64,000 nt of DNA from Acestrorhynchus altus (GCA_034509495.1 CM067515.1:15814558-15878557), one strand, 5' to 3'. Positions 45,200-57,699 are shown, counted from the first letter of the stretch. Numbers and translations: made by a program. The notes: generated by a model not told the origin, from the letters alone.

Positions 45200-47955
45200 C
45201 AGATGCCACCGTGGCAAATATGGAACCCAACTAGAAGTCCTATTGTTGCTTTGGTGGCTTTAGGGCTTTTTAAAACTTCAGCTAAAGTATGTCAGCTTGA
45301 TGACATCTGTTGCATTTCTTAGGCTTCTTTTTATATGTTGTATTTGTCTGTCATCTGGCCACTAGGTCCTGCTAGACTAACTAGTTTTGGAATGTGGAAG
45401 AGTCTTTTTAGATTTAATTAAATATGATACAAGGTTGATACAAGGTATCTTCTAGGCTAACATTAGTAAGCAGACATTGTCCTTTTTAAATGGTTTATTT
45501 TTACGATAGGTTGGTAGTTTTATCTTCATGTACACTAGATGTTTAAACATTTGTGGGCACCCCTTATGATGAATGCATTCACATTGAATGAGTCAAAAGT
45601 TAAAAAAATTAAATATATAAACTTATTAATATTGATAATAAGACCGAATATTATAATATGCTCAATTAGAGGAGGTCACAATAATAGGAAAAAAGAGGAT
45701 TTCCCTTGAACAAAAATTCTAAAATCACTACTACATCATTGGCATGTTGTGGAGAACCATGTAACTTTAAATCTTTCATCTTCCAAAGAAGACCTGAGTC
45801 TGTGGTCGAATAAGAAATTTAAAACACTCACCCAAACAGCCTTTTCTTACTATAGTGTTAAGGGGAAACCAGCACCAGAACATTAGCACCACACTATCGT
45901 TTACCCTCTTTCGACTACAGGATAACCAGCAAACTGATGTGCTCTTTTTGTTGAAGGGTAGGACTTTGTCCACGCTGAATGTTATTCCCATTCATATTTC
46001 AACCAGTGGCTAGACTTCGTCATTTATAATGCCTCCGGTGTGACTCATGTGCATCAGGCCACATTTCTGACTGACTGCTCTCTTCATTTCTGTGGAAATC
46101 AATGGGACAATAAACAGGACACGAAGGAAATTTGCTTCCCTCTGCCACAGTATAAATGCAGTTTGAACTTCAGACCTTCAGTGATCAGCTGTTGTCAGAG
46201 CTGGAGGTCATGGAACTGACTCGTGGGTAGTGGGGGATTTCAGATTTGGAACCAAACCAGCTCTGCTCTCTTTAATGAGCAGCCTGAGCAGGGCTAATCT
46301 ACAGGGCATTAATTCTCTCCTGAGCGACACTGATCCAGCAGGAAGAACACAGAGGCGGGTCGCTATAGAGTAACGAAAGAGACAGATTCAGAAAAGGGTT
46401 TAAAAGACTGGACTGTGACTGACCTGAAACATTGGAACATTGAATCTTAATACTTCTTATTGCATCCAAAATTGTAGCCTAAAGCTTTTTGGTTCACAAC
46501 ACTGTTTGTTTGATCAGATGGTCATTCTTGACAATTTATTGTACCTTGTGTCGTTGAGCGCCCCCTTGAGGTAGGTGAAACAGCTTGTAGTGTGTAAACA
46601 TTGGCATGTTTGAGACACTGTCCTCATCCAATTGTCCATGATTTAATGGGTTGAAACAAGATGGATAAGGCTACAGTACTGAAAATGAATGAACAAATAT
46701 ATATGAAGAATTTTTAAAAAGAGAGATAAAAAGTCTGCAACTGTGACCACAGTGATGCCCATTCACCCACTACAATATCTCTATTGCAAATCCTAACATT
46801 ACTCGTTGATGGCTTACATATTTAAGTTTCTGTGTGGAACTCCTAATTTACTCTGTTACATCTGTACATCACACATTCCAGTTTGAAGAACTTTATTTTT
46901 GCATATTGGTCTAATATATTGTGCTTTAAAATTAGCTGTTTGAATATGAACTCACTTCAAAAGAGCATGTAAAAGAAGGCTGTAATGCTCCAGATACCAC
47001 TTGGAAATTTCAGGTCAGATGTATCTGTTTCTGCCTTAAAGACACAATAACTAGCTTATTAAGTAAGTAATTTTTTTCCCCTTTATTGTCTAATACTCCA
47101 GTATATATTGAAATGTAACCTGCATTCTTTCACATAACTGCAGTTAGTGCCATTTTCCTATAAATATCCTGCATCCATAGCCATCCTGAAAAGCACACAC
47201 TCTTGGTTGTCTACAGTGTCTTGCACCTGTATTTGCCTTATTTTACATACACTGAATAGCTTCCTTCAAATCTAAAAGCCCAGTGATCTGCTGAAGGGTA
47301 ATAAAACCATCAGACGTCTGTGTGAATGACATTCTGCACACTAAATCAAGACACAAAGTCTCCATCCTCCGATTAAAGTCGGCAGCGCCCTTTAGTCCAT
47401 CAGCAGCAGCCTAAAGGTTTTGACTATGATGACTATTGGGAGGGTGGATCATAAAGAATTCGTTTATGTTCTCAGTTTATACGACAGGCAAACAAGAGAA
47501 ATCCCAGCACTATAATAGAATAAAACTGTTCTGAGCCACTGCTGCAGCTTTCAATCCATACCAGTAACACACCCACGTGTCTGGTTCAACAATACATCCT
47601 GGATATGAAGCTGTGTGGGTTAAAATGATCAAAATCCTTCCTTTATCTTTGCTTTATCTTGTGTCAATATTTCACAATGAATTGGCCAACAGAAATGCTG
47701 CAGAATGACCTTTTATAAAATACCTTGTTTGGGTGGAAGTCATAGTTGAAAGTTGTTTTTGTGACCATTTTTGAGAAAACAGGAAAATATTTAGTCTAAC
47801 ATACAGATTTGGAACTGGTTAGTCTGGTGCAACCCGTTTTGTTGGGAGGGTATAACTGTCTGAACTTGAATACAGCTGGTGCAACCTGCCTCTCGGGAAT
47901 ACTAGCATCATGCTGCTGTTATGCAATAAATAACTATACAGCTTTAACCCCCCTA
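45200..47955 (+). other. csnk1g2 intron 2, non-repetitive part
   Basis: No exon or intact transposon, apart from a TGTCCAAA-family scrap at 45530-45600 (ACACTAGATGTTTAAACATT then TGTGGGCACCCC). Blocks at 46190-46370 and 47330-47440 look like candidate conserved DNA. Confidence 0.5.
46190..46370. promoter_or_regulatory. Candidate intronic enhancer
   Basis: A non-repetitive block with CTCTTTAATGAGCAGCCTGA, GGGCTAATCTACAGGGC and CATTAATTCTC words, rich in TAAT homeodomain cores and GC-richer than its surroundings. Function is inferred from composition only. Confidence 0.2.
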
Positions 47956-48722
47956 TATTACACATCACAAAAATAGCTGCACCCAGAGGGAATCAATTGA
48001 TTGCAGTGGTGTTGTGCCAGACTGTAATGGAGTCACTCTGAATGGCAGCAGGTCATCTTCAGTGAAGATGTTTTGGTGGAGACAAGCAACAAGTCCATGT
48101 GTGGAGGCACTGTGGTTAGCACCATGATCACAAGTTTGTCGTCACACATCCACAAGGTCTGGTGTCATGTTGTCGGGTGCAATTTTGTATGATACCAGAT
48201 CACATTTCGTTTTTTTATTACGGGCACTTTGACAGCCCAGTGTTATATTAACGAGGTCTTGCAAACAGTAGTCGTACCTTATCTGAATGGACACTTGTCC
48301 GCATACTGCTGCCATCTCATGAGCTTACTTTGAAGACCGACACAATACCATGGCCAGTCGCAAGACCGAACCTATCCCTGATTGAAAATGTGAGTTTCTA
48401 TTGGACACACTCTAAACACTCCACAACTGTTGCAAAATCTGCAGGATTGAGTGAGAATATTCAAACTGCTTGGGATGCATTATTGCGGGACACCATTGAA
48501 AACATCATCTCCATTCCCAGATGTCTGATCTGTTGTTTGTAAACATGGTGCCCTGACACCATACTGAAAGACACGACTTCTGTATGTGTAGCTCCATGAA
48601 TATTGCCTATATCAGTCTAAATTTTAAACATATGTCCTTTGTCGTAAATGGTCTTCTTCCTTTTGAATAGCATTGCAGTCCAACTCGTCCTTCTGTGTGC
48701 AACTATTTTTTTGATGGTAGTT
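47956..48722 (+). mobile_element. Tc1-like transposon, defective
   Basis: The left end ATCACAAAAATAGCTGCACC then CAGAGGGAA is mirrored by the right end TCCTTCTGTGTGCAACTATT then TTTTTGAT. The interior reads as broken transposase, with ITGTLTAQCYINEVLQTVVV at about 48218-48280 (the conserved GTLTAQRYVDxILRP block) and a PIPD*K scrap at the next conserved motif. It belongs to the same family as 8395-8975 and is oriented oppositely. Confidence 0.8.
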
Positions 48723-49457
48723 TAAGAGCATTTCTTTTTAAGGATGTTTGTGGCTTTGTACTTTTGTTCATTTTCACAGAACAGTGAGTCCTGTACTTTG
48801 TTTAACAATACTGCCCTGATAAAAATGCCAGATGGTTCACTTACATTATCAGAACCTTTCCCAGACCAGTCTTTGTTGGACTTCATCGGATCCCTGCCCT
48901 CTTTTACTCTGTGAACAGTCATACAGTTTTCATGTCCCAGTGTGAATTATTTAAAGCTGGAGCCCTTCTTCCAGTCTTCTCAGCAAGGTTTCATTCTCTC
49001 CACAGCCATCAGCTCTCTGGTACTGTGGAAAGAGGTTGTGTCTAAATGTTTAATAGTTGTTTAACTGTTTTGCTGATTGAGGTGGGGTGTGTGTGGTAGT
49101 GCTGTTGCAAGCAGGAGTCTGTGCAGAGCATCTCTGTAGGTGGGAAGCAGGTTTTTAGTAGGTTGCTTTCAGAATCCCTGACCTTTGCAAAAATGAGGTT
49201 GCAGTGCGATCAGGAAAATCGTCTGTGTAGATGTTGCATGTGGCCATGCTGCTGAGGTTGCTTAACCTTAGATATCTATCTCTCTGTGTTTATCTCATGT
49301 TCTTGCCCTCTTTCTCAATTTATCTTTCTGTATATATCTTTCTACATGTATCTCTATGCATATATCTCTGGTCTCTCAACCAGAATATATATATGATGAG
49401 ATAAAATTGATTTGAAATTTAAACCATGAAGGTAAGTATGAACAATATCACTTAAAG

Positions 49458-49978
49458 TACAGGGGTTGAAACTGAAACACTTGGTTTTAGACCACAATAA
49501 TTGATTAGTATGGTGAACTAGGGCCTCCTTTTGTGGCCAATACAGTGTCAGTTCCTCTTGGGAATGACATTTTTTGGATACAATTCGGGTTAGCACCCGA
49601 ACATCCCTTTCAGACAGCTTCCTCTTGCGTCCACAGTTAATCCTGTTGGATGTGGTTGGTCCTTCTTGGTGGTGCTGTCATTACCCTGGATACCGTGGCT
49701 CTTGATACATCACAAAGACTTGCTCTCTTGGTCACAGATGCGCCAGCAAGACGTGCACCAACAATTTGTCCTCTTTTGAACTCTGGTATGTCACCCATAA
49801 TTTTGTGTCAATTAAAATATTTTGAGCAAAACTGTGCTCTTACTTGCTAATTGAACCTTCACACTCTGCTCTTACTGGTGCAATTAGTGAAGATTGGCCA
49901 CCAGGCTGCTCCAATTTAGCCATGAAACCTACCACACTAAAATGACAGGTGCTTCAGTTTCATTGACAAACCCCTGTA
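49458..49978 (-). mobile_element. Tc1-like element with 'TACAGGGGTT' termini, minus strand
   Basis: The left end TACAGGGGTTGAAACTGAAAC and right end GTTTCATTGACAAACCCCTGTA form inverted repeats of about 22 bp at TA ends. The minus strand reads RKRKLSERDVRVLTRIVSKK (about 49560-49635), the GRPRKLSERD region after the helix-turn-helix of Tc1 transposases. The DDE domain is missing. Confidence 0.8.
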
Positions 49979-50079
49979 AATCATAATAATAATGACAATT
50001 ATGGTTACAGTCATAAATATAGTAAAGGATAAACAGGACATGCTCATAAATGTATGTTCTCTCTCCCTTCTTATATACA

Positions 50080-50345
50080 CCAATCAACATAGCATTGACC
50101 TCATTGTTTCTACGTTCACTATCCATTTTATCAGCTCTTACCATAAAGGAGTACTTTGTACTTCTATAAATCCAGACTGTAGTCCATCTGTTTCTCTGAT
50201 GCTTTTCTCTTTCCTCTTTTCACCCTGTTCTCCATTGGTCAGGACTGCACAGACCAGGTATTATGTGGGTGGTGGGTCATTCTCAGCACTGCAGTGACAC
50301 TGGCATGGTGGTGGTCTTGTTAGTACAAGTGGATCAGAGCATTTA
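50080..50345 (+). mobile_element. Non-autonomous element fragment ('GACTGTAGTCCATCTGTTTCTCTG' family)
   Basis: CCAGACTGTAGTCCATCTGT then TTCTCTGATGC, CACCCTGTTCTCCATTGGTCAGGA, CAGGTATTATGTGGGTGGTG and CACTGCAGTGACACTGGCAT match a very common fish repeat. Related copies are at 54320-54700 and 59870-60095. Confidence 0.7.
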
Positions 50346-50349
50346 AAAG

Positions 50350-52468
50350 AGCATGTGTCGACTGAAACACGTGCCTTTTTTGTCACTGTAAACTGCAGGC
50401 TTTGATTTTGTGCCATAATCTAAACATTATCTGACTAGAAGTTGGGGTTGTTCTCAGCTTGTTTGCCAACGATGGTACTTTAGTATCAGTATTTTCAAAA
50501 TACTTGTGCCAGTAAGTCTGATAATAAAAAAAAATCTGAGGATAGTGTTACTTTCAAGTGACGTGACATGAGTGGAGACAAGGGGCCTGGTGTGTTGTGA
50601 GGTCAGTAGTGTTGTGAGGTCATGTTAATGCAGTGGAAGTGATTCTGGATGAAGGGTGTAGCTGCTGCACAAACATTATGGTAGCGATGTTGGAGGAGAC
50701 CAGGATCCAGAATGCTAATGCTGTTCAAAAGATTCTGAATGAGGATCATAACCGGAGCACTAATGCCGCGGAAGCCAGCAGTCAGCATGCGAGCACCACC
50801 TTAGGCAGTTGGGACAAGGGCCATAGCCAGTGCACTAACTAGCTAGCTAATGTTACACTGTTTGGGTAGCATATTTCCGTAGACTGACCCGCTTGTGATT
50901 GTCACGACAACACAATGGAAAAAGAGGTGGTCCTAAAGGCAGCTGATGTTGCTCTTTAATAACTTTAATTATTACACACTTATGGTCCTCTGATCAGCCT
51001 GCATTAACATTTGAAGTGAATACATTCACATTCTAAGCTCTAAACAGTATTGTTTCGCTTCAGGTAGTTAATAAATTTACATACATTTACATTTTACAAT
51101 AAGATCAGTTTGTTGTTTGAGTGTCAATAACTCTTTAATAAATGGGTTCAGTCCATCTGAGCTAAACAATAAAGAAAGAAAGTCAAACTCAACACAAGAT
51201 CAGATATTTACCTAAAAAGGTTAGAAAGTAGTAAGTGTAAGAGGAAGTGTTATGGTGGCTCGCTGTGTGTTGTTGTAACACAGCTATTGTAAGTGTGCGC
51301 ATGTGTGTGGGACTTAAAGATTTTGTTGAGTCAGTTTCCTGGTTGCCGTTGCCATGGGCACGTCCGTCATCACTGTTATTACTTAGTGACCTCGGCTGGT
51401 CAGAGTTTGAGCGTGTGCGTGTGTGCCTGCATGTTTGCACCTCCTCCCCGTGGGAATGACATGGGTCTGATCAGGTAAATCCCTCCATAATCCCGGCAGA
51501 GGCTTGCTGTGTGTGTGCAGGCGGGTGTGTGTATGTGACTGCCGCAGGCCGCTCTATCTCCTTCACACACCCTGCTTTTGGCAGCGGAGATCAGACACTT
51601 GGTTTGGTAATGGAGTGCTTTGCTGAATGAGGATCAAGTGGATTTTAAGAATTTTTATTCTTAAACATTTGTTGTGTTTTTTTTTTATGCTTGGAAGAAG
51701 ACAGTTTGTATGTGGTTTTTACACTTCTGATGATGCTGAGGGCCTCTGCTGGCCATTATAGACACTACCGAATGGCCAGTTATCACTTTCCTGTATGTAA
51801 AGTGTTTGAGATGGTGAACCCTGTGCAGACTTGAACCAAAATGACTCATTCTACACCTGACTCACACAGGAACTGACCGTTCCTGTTGCCCACGACACAA
51901 TAGCTCCCTAAATGTAAATGCAAAGTTTGAGTGACCACTTGGCTTAGATCTTGCTCTTGTGGTTTTGGTTTACCTTAAAACAAACCACTAGAGACGTTAA
52001 ACTATCACACATTCACAGCTGTGCACTAGAGGTGTAATGGTACAGAAAAGTCATGGTTCAGTACACAAAAGCAGCAAAAAGGTTTTCTATTTATTTTAGA
52101 CTTAAGCTTAGCATAGCATGCGGCTAAATAGAGCTGTGTACTGACCTGACTGGCAATATGGCAACTGGGGGGACAGTGCAGTTTCACAGGATGTTTTGAT
52201 CATTTTCATGTGAATGAATTTGTAGATTAAACTATTTTTTAGCACGCCAGATATTATTTTAGAAGATCTGAGGACTGCTCTAATATAACTTCATTTGAGA
52301 GCTAAATACAGATATATTTGTACAAATTGAACCATGTTTTGACGACAGATTATAAATTACTATAAATTATGTTTCTCCTTCTCTATATGCTTTACTGAAA
52401 TTTGAACCTTGAAGAAAGAGCAGCTGTGGTTGTGATGCCATAACCCCACCAACCCCTTTTCTCTCTCT

Positions 52469-52470
<2 letters not shown>
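50350..52470 (+). other. csnk1g2 intron 2, right part
   Basis: No exon or clear transposon. 50560-50840 has mildly repetitive GAATGC/TAATGC words (GATCCAGAATGCTAATGC, GATTCTGAATGAGGATC). 51480-51620 is a GC-richer block of unknown meaning. Confidence 0.45.

Positions 52471-52558
<88 letters not shown>
52471..52558. repeat. (GT)n microsatellite, about 43 units
   Basis: A perfect GT run only 150 bp upstream of coding exon 3 of csnk1g2. Confidence 0.97.
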
Positions 52559-52559
<1 letters not shown>

Positions 52560-52708
52560 TGGATATAGCTATAGCAGATAACTTTTACACAGCGCATGCT
52601 TCAAGCAAGGTTGTGCGCTTAAGATAGCCTGCAAATCCATTGTTCTACCCTCTCTGCACTAGGGACTATGGGTGGGGTGTAATCTAGTTTTGTGTTTGTT
52701 TCCTACAG

Positions 52709-52857
52709 AGGGGATTCCTCAGGTCTTTTACTTTGGGCCATGTGGGAAGTACAATGCCATGGTTCTGGAGCTACTGGGGCCCAGTCTGGAGGACCTGTTC
52801 GACCTCTGCGACCGCGCCTTCTCCCTCAAGACCGTCCTCATGATAGCCATACAGCTG
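52709..52857 (+). CDS. csnk1g2: csnk1g2 coding exon 3
   Basis: The acceptor is TTTCCTACAG ending at 52708 and the donor is CAGCTG|GTGAGT at 52858. It completes codon 98 (Glu) and encodes residues 99-147, including GIPQVFYFGPCGKYNAMVLE and LLGPSLEDLFDLCDRAFSLK. This is the hinge and start of the C-lobe. The LLGPSLEDLF block is diagnostic for the casein kinase 1 family. Confidence 0.96.
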
Positions 52858-53504
52858 GTGAGTCTAATGTAGCCTGTATGGCATTTCTGTCCAGAACTCA
52901 CCAAAAGCTTTTCTTTCCTATGAATGTTGTGAGGTTTGACCAGTTTTACAGAATGTTAACAAAATCCCACTCAAATGATGCACTGGGTATTCGTGGACAT
53001 TCATTTATGATTACACCACACATTTCATGTTGGAGGACAAGCAGGAAAATGGCAGGAACTGTGAGCAAAATCACTGGCATTATCTAATGGAGAATCTAAC
53101 ATATTAAACTAATTTGAAGCTCACTTTCTCCATTTAAGCGACTTCTGCAGTTCACAGACGTTTCTCTCTGAAAACGTTGACGTTGTTCTGCTTTTTTTGA
53201 TTGAACAATCTGGCAGTTCATTCAGATTATTTTGACGTCTTGTCAAAGGGTTCTGTCATATTGAATTTCAGATGTTTAGAATGTTTCTCCCCCAATTTTG
53301 TACAAACCCAGTTGTGGTTCACCAAGGCTGCCATAAATGTTCAAAGACTTAAATCAGTGTCATATGCTTCCAGTCCCATGTTGCCACAGTCCTGCACAAC
53401 AGAGGGTTTCCTTTGCTTTTAACCTACCTGTTCGAACTGTTGAGTTTCTGAGTCAAATTGAGTTGGTTTGTCTTGGGAAACTGCAAACAAAACTGTTTCA
53501 GATC

Positions 53505-53700
53505 GTTCTAGAGCTGGGGTTTCGGACTGGGTCGGAAATGAGCCAGTGTGGCTGGAAGGTTTTTATTCTAAACAACCAACACCTGATTCCACTCACCAAA
53601 TCAATCAGACAGTCTTCAAACAGCTGATCACTAAAGCTTCTGTTTGGCAGGAATGAAAACCTGCAGCCACACCGGCCCGTTTTTGACCCAGTTTGCCACC
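53505..53700. repeat. Dispersed repeat ('GGTTTTTATTCTAAACAACC' family)
   Basis: TGTGGCTGGAAGGTTTTTATTCTAAACAACCAAC, CCACTCACCAAATCAATCAGACAG and AGGAATGAAAACCTGCAGCC resemble an abundant fish repeat in which the outer words are near inverted copies of each other. No coding potential. Confidence 0.5.
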
Positions 53701-54319
53701 GTATGTAACATTAGGCCAATTTAATTAAAGATCATCAAGTCATTTTACACATCTTTGGTAAAAAGCGTCAAAACGTACATATCAGTGTGTAATGTTAGGC
53801 AGGGCATTTTAGTCGCAGTTTAGTTATGGGCAATGCGGAGTGCCTGTTTTTGTGCAGAATCAGTGCCACCAATACTAATTCAAGACACTTTTCGATAAAA
53901 CAGCAACAAATGCAATATTTGGAAAAGTTTGTGTAAACAAACCAACACTTGGAATCTAATGTAATGTTAACTTCAATGCATTATCCAAAAATGGGGAAAA
54001 ATGTCAAGTGAAATCATAGATATACTGGTGCATCTCCAAAAATTAGAATACTTAGGTTTTTTTGTTCATACTTGAATAAAAAAATATAACTCGTATTTTA
54101 TATTCATTACATTTAGTGATATATTTCAGACTTTTCCAGATTGTTTTAAATTTGATACTGATTTGTAATTGTCAAACCTGAATTGAAATATTGTAGTAAA
54201 ATTTGATTGTCGTGAGCTATAAGCTATAAGCCGTCAGAGTGTGTAATATGTGTGTATGTGTATATGTTGTTAATCAAGAGATCAAAATACAGCATAATAA
54301 CTATCTGAAATTAGTGAAG

Positions 54320-54700
54320 TGGTTTACAATCAGTCACAACATTATGACCACCTCCTTGTTTCTATATGCACTGTTCATTTTTATCAGCTTCACTGACCAC
54401 ACAGGTCACTTTGTAGGTTTATAATTAGACTGCTCTCCATTTGTTTCTCTGCAAACCTTGTTAACCTTCTTTCACCCTGTTCTTTAATGTTCAGGACCCC
54501 ACAGGACCACCACAGAGCAGGTATTATGTGGATGGTGGCTCCTTGTCTGTAGTGACACTGACATGATAGTGGTTTGTGGCACTACTGTGTCTGGTCCACT
54601 CATACCAGTGCAACACACACTAGAACACCACCAACATGTCAGTGAACTGGTTTATGTGGTACTGTTTTACAGGACGTAGTTGTATTATGAATCACTAACA
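54320..54700 (+). mobile_element. Non-autonomous element, same family as 50080-50345
   Basis: It starts with AGTCACAACATTATGACCAC and CTCCTTGTTTCTATATGCAC. It continues with TTTGTTTCTCTGCAAACCTTG, CACCCTGTTCTTTAATG, GAGCAGGTATTATGTGGATG and CACCACCAACATGTCAGTG. It is truncated at the right end. Located upstream of coding exon 4. Confidence 0.75.
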
Positions 54701-55026
54701 GTAGGTGTGAATGAGGGAAAACTGGTACCACCACATATCACACAAACAGTGTAACACATTGGTAATCCTTGATTAATGACCGTCTTCCTGATTTCACCCT
54801 CTACGTCACAATAACTCTACTATTGCACTTCTTCAATCTACCCATTGTCTTGGAATTTTGACCTGGTCCAGGTCTGGAAAGACCTGATTAGATGATGAGT
54901 GGAATCAGGTATATCACAGTTCCTGTAGCTGTTTACAGTATGTACAGCTGCAAACTGGATTTAGTGTCTAGACCTGAAAACCTCACGTTCTGGAGACTTA
55001 CCCTCTTGTTTTTCCATGTTGCTCAG

Positions 55027-55261
55027 ATAACACGGATGGAGTATGTTCACACCAGGAGCTTAATATACCGAGATGTCAAGCCAGAGAACTTCCTGGTGGG
55101 TCGACCAGGCAGCAAGAGACAGCACACCATCCACATCATTGACTTCGGGCTTGCCAAAGAATACATTGACCCAGAGACCAAAAAACACATCCCATACCGG
55201 GAACACAAGAGCCTGACCGGCACAGCCCGCTACATGAGCATCAACACACACCTTGGCAAAG
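55027..55261 (+). CDS. csnk1g2: csnk1g2 coding exon 4 (catalytic and activation loops)
   Basis: The acceptor is TGTTGCTCAG ending at 55026 and the donor is CAAAG|GTGAAG at 55262. It encodes residues 148-225 plus one base. The catalytic loop YRDVKPENF has the proton acceptor Asp163, Lys165 and Asn168. The metal-binding D186-F-G188 follows, then the casein kinase 1-specific TGTARYMSIN segment. The sequence KSLTGTARYMS confirms this is an active-type kinase. Confidence 0.97.
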
Positions 55262-56799
55262 GTGAAGCCCCAACACACCTGTGTATATATTATATATAAA
55301 TATTATTTATATAGAATATGTTTTGTTCTCTTGTACTTTTATGATCAATCCCTTTAAACAATGGCTTGTTACAAGGGGTGTAAAAATCTAGGGATCTAGA
55401 ATTTTCCTATTTTCTCATTTACTCTTTTTGTGAGGTCATGAATAAAAGAAATGCTTTAATATAGATCCACCTATTCAGCCCACAACCTTTTATGTTTTAC
55501 AGCAGGAAATGATCAGGGGTATTTCAGCAACACTTTTTCACTGCATGATATTCTGACTACTCTACTCGACACTGTTTGGCTTGTTTGCTTTTCCATGAAG
55601 CAAATTTGATACCTGGAACTGGGAATTTTTTATTACCTGCTTGGTTGTGGTTGCAAGCCAGCAAAGTAGGGACTAAAACATGACTTGTAAACTTTGTGCT
55701 GATTGGCCAGAGAGAAGTACCCATTTGTAAAATCCCCAAGCTTCAGTTTCAATTGTATTTTTTGTTTGTTTAATGTGATTGCTGTAACATTCTGTAATAT
55801 TACAAATTGGAGTCACTCACTGAGTATAAAATGTGTAAGAGGCAGCTTTAATATTATTCCAAAGAATATGGTCAAAATACAGCCAAAACTTGTATGAACG
55901 AAGAAAAACAAAGCACAAAGAAAAATTGTCACAAAAATAAACAGAGAATAAACACTTACTGGATGAATAGATGCAATACTTCACAATGAGTTAAACAAGC
56001 CAACTACTATATAAAGGAACGGGTCATGAAATTCAAGTGAAATTGGTTATAATATGATAGTATATCGGACATGACTAACATTTCGATTAGTCTGGGCTCA
56101 CATGATCAATGGATGCACTCTGGGAATGTGGGTGCTAGACAGTCGATTGTCCATTGAAAGAATGGGTGTGGTCAATGAGTAGAGTATGTACAATAGAGTA
56201 AAAATAAATAGATAAAATACAGTAAAAACATATTTGAACAGATGCGGGTGAACATGAATACAGTGAAAAGGAACAAGACTTTCTCATTTTTAAGAAAGTA
56301 GTTGACATCTTGTGAGCTAGTTTGAAGAACAAAGGAGCAAAGGTGGAAAAACGTCCAGGTTTCTCCTGGATGCCCCCAGCCATCACATCTTCAATTATTA
56401 AGCACTGATTTACCAAACCAAGTGTTTGATGAGAATATTGGACACCCATGAGGAGAGCTTTGGAGATATTTTAATGAACACAGTGATGTAAAATCACTAC
56501 TGTTTCTATGGATTTTATTTGTATTCATTCTGATATCAAAGTTTTACTAAATAAACACTTACTGCCCAGATAAGGAGCTTTTCATCCTAACTTTCACAGG
56601 GGACTAAAACTGTTGCACAGTAGTGAGGGCATGGTCCCTTTAAGAGCTACATGAGACTATTAGTTGGTACCAGTGTGAAATGTTGGGCTGGACCTAAATT
56701 CCTTTAGGAAGAGGGAACACTTTTGAATACTTGTACACAAAGACTAGGCTTCCCAGTGTTTGTATCAAGCTAAAAGCTAGTATGTGGTTTAACCAACAG

Positions 56800-56885
56800 A
56801 GCAAAGCAGGCGAGATGACCTAGAAGCGCTTGGACACATGTTCATGTACTTTCTGCGAGGCAGTCTGCCCTGGCAGGGCCTGAAG
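56800..56885 (+). CDS. csnk1g2: csnk1g2 coding exon 5
   Basis: The acceptor is AACCAACAG ending at 56799 and the donor is CTGAAG|GTAAAC at 56886. It completes Glu226 and adds residues 227-254 (QSRRDDLEALGHMFMYFLRG, then SLPWQGLK), the conserved RRDDLE...GxLPWQGLK helix of CK1. The pyrimidine tract is poor, but the coding match is unambiguous. Confidence 0.96.
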
Positions 56886-56949
56886 GTAAACATACACTCA
56901 TTCTCTTATCTCTGTGAACTCAGGCTTATGTACACATGAGGACACACTT

Positions 56950-57402
56950 ACACTATATGTCCAAATGTTTGTGAACACCCCTTCTAAATGAATGCATTCA
57001 GCTACTTTAAGTTGCACGCATTGCTGACATAGATGTGCAAATGTGCACACATAGTTGGTTTAGTCCTTGAGAAAGAATAGGACTGTTTGAAACAGATAAA
57101 CATGAACCGGTTGGCACCATGCCTAATGTGGGCTAGAGGGGTATAAAGCTGAAGAGCACGTCTTACTGAACTTCTCTTGGATCATGGCGCACCATCCTGT
57201 ACTTTTGGGATAAGTTGGGGAAGACGTGAGGTGGTGATTACCCAGCATCCTGTTCTCTCTAAAGCTCCTGTTGCTGAATGCAATCAAATCCTCACAGCAC
57301 TACTCTAGATTCAAAAGCCTTGTCTAGACAGTAGAGCAAAAACCTTGATTTCAGAAAAATAAAATAAATGAACAGATGTCCCAAAACTTGTGTATATAGT
57401 GT
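56950..57402. mobile_element. Non-autonomous TGTCCAAA-type Tc1 element, nearly intact ends
   Basis: The left end TACACTATATGTCCAAATGTTT and right end TGTCCCAAAACTTGTGTATA then TAGTGTA form about 28-bp inverted repeats. The interior shares ATGAATGCATTCAGCTACTTTAAGTTGC with 34845-35225. It inserted 65 bp downstream of coding exon 5. Confidence 0.85.
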
Positions 57403-57439
57403 ATACATGTATTACTGTTCATGCCCTTTAGATGCTGAA

Positions 57440-57690
57440 CAGTGCTCATCTCCTGACTCTGCTGACGAGGCTGTGAGCTGGAGCTATTGGCTGTGCTCTT
57501 TGGGCACTAATGCATCATTAATCCCTCACATCTAGTATTTAGCATGGATGGGTTGCAGCGTTGCTCTCATGTTTCATTCCCCATGTTCAATTTGTTGTTG
57601 CTGTAATGCAGGCACGGTTTTATTAATTTCATTAATTATCTGTCATTGTAGTTAGTGTATCCTTGCTGACGCACCAAACCTTGACTTTAA
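57440..57690. promoter_or_regulatory. Candidate conserved enhancer with homeodomain sites
   Basis: A non-repetitive block containing TAATCC (57519-57524) and the dense ATTAATTTCATTAATTA cluster (57622-57638), flanked by GC-balanced words. It lies in the intron between coding exons 5 and 6, directly after a transposon. The composition is typical of conserved developmental non-coding DNA, but conservation has not been tested. Confidence 0.3.
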
Positions 57691-57699
57691 CTTTGAATG

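Noticed and set aside
48330..48542. 70-codon ORF in csnk1g2 intron 2
   Set aside because: It is part of the broken transposase of the 47956-48722 element, not an independent gene.
52692..53087. 131-codon frame overlapping csnk1g2 coding exon 3
   Set aside because: It is an alternative frame of the kinase exon running into the intron. The kinase frame has the conserved residues and splice phases.
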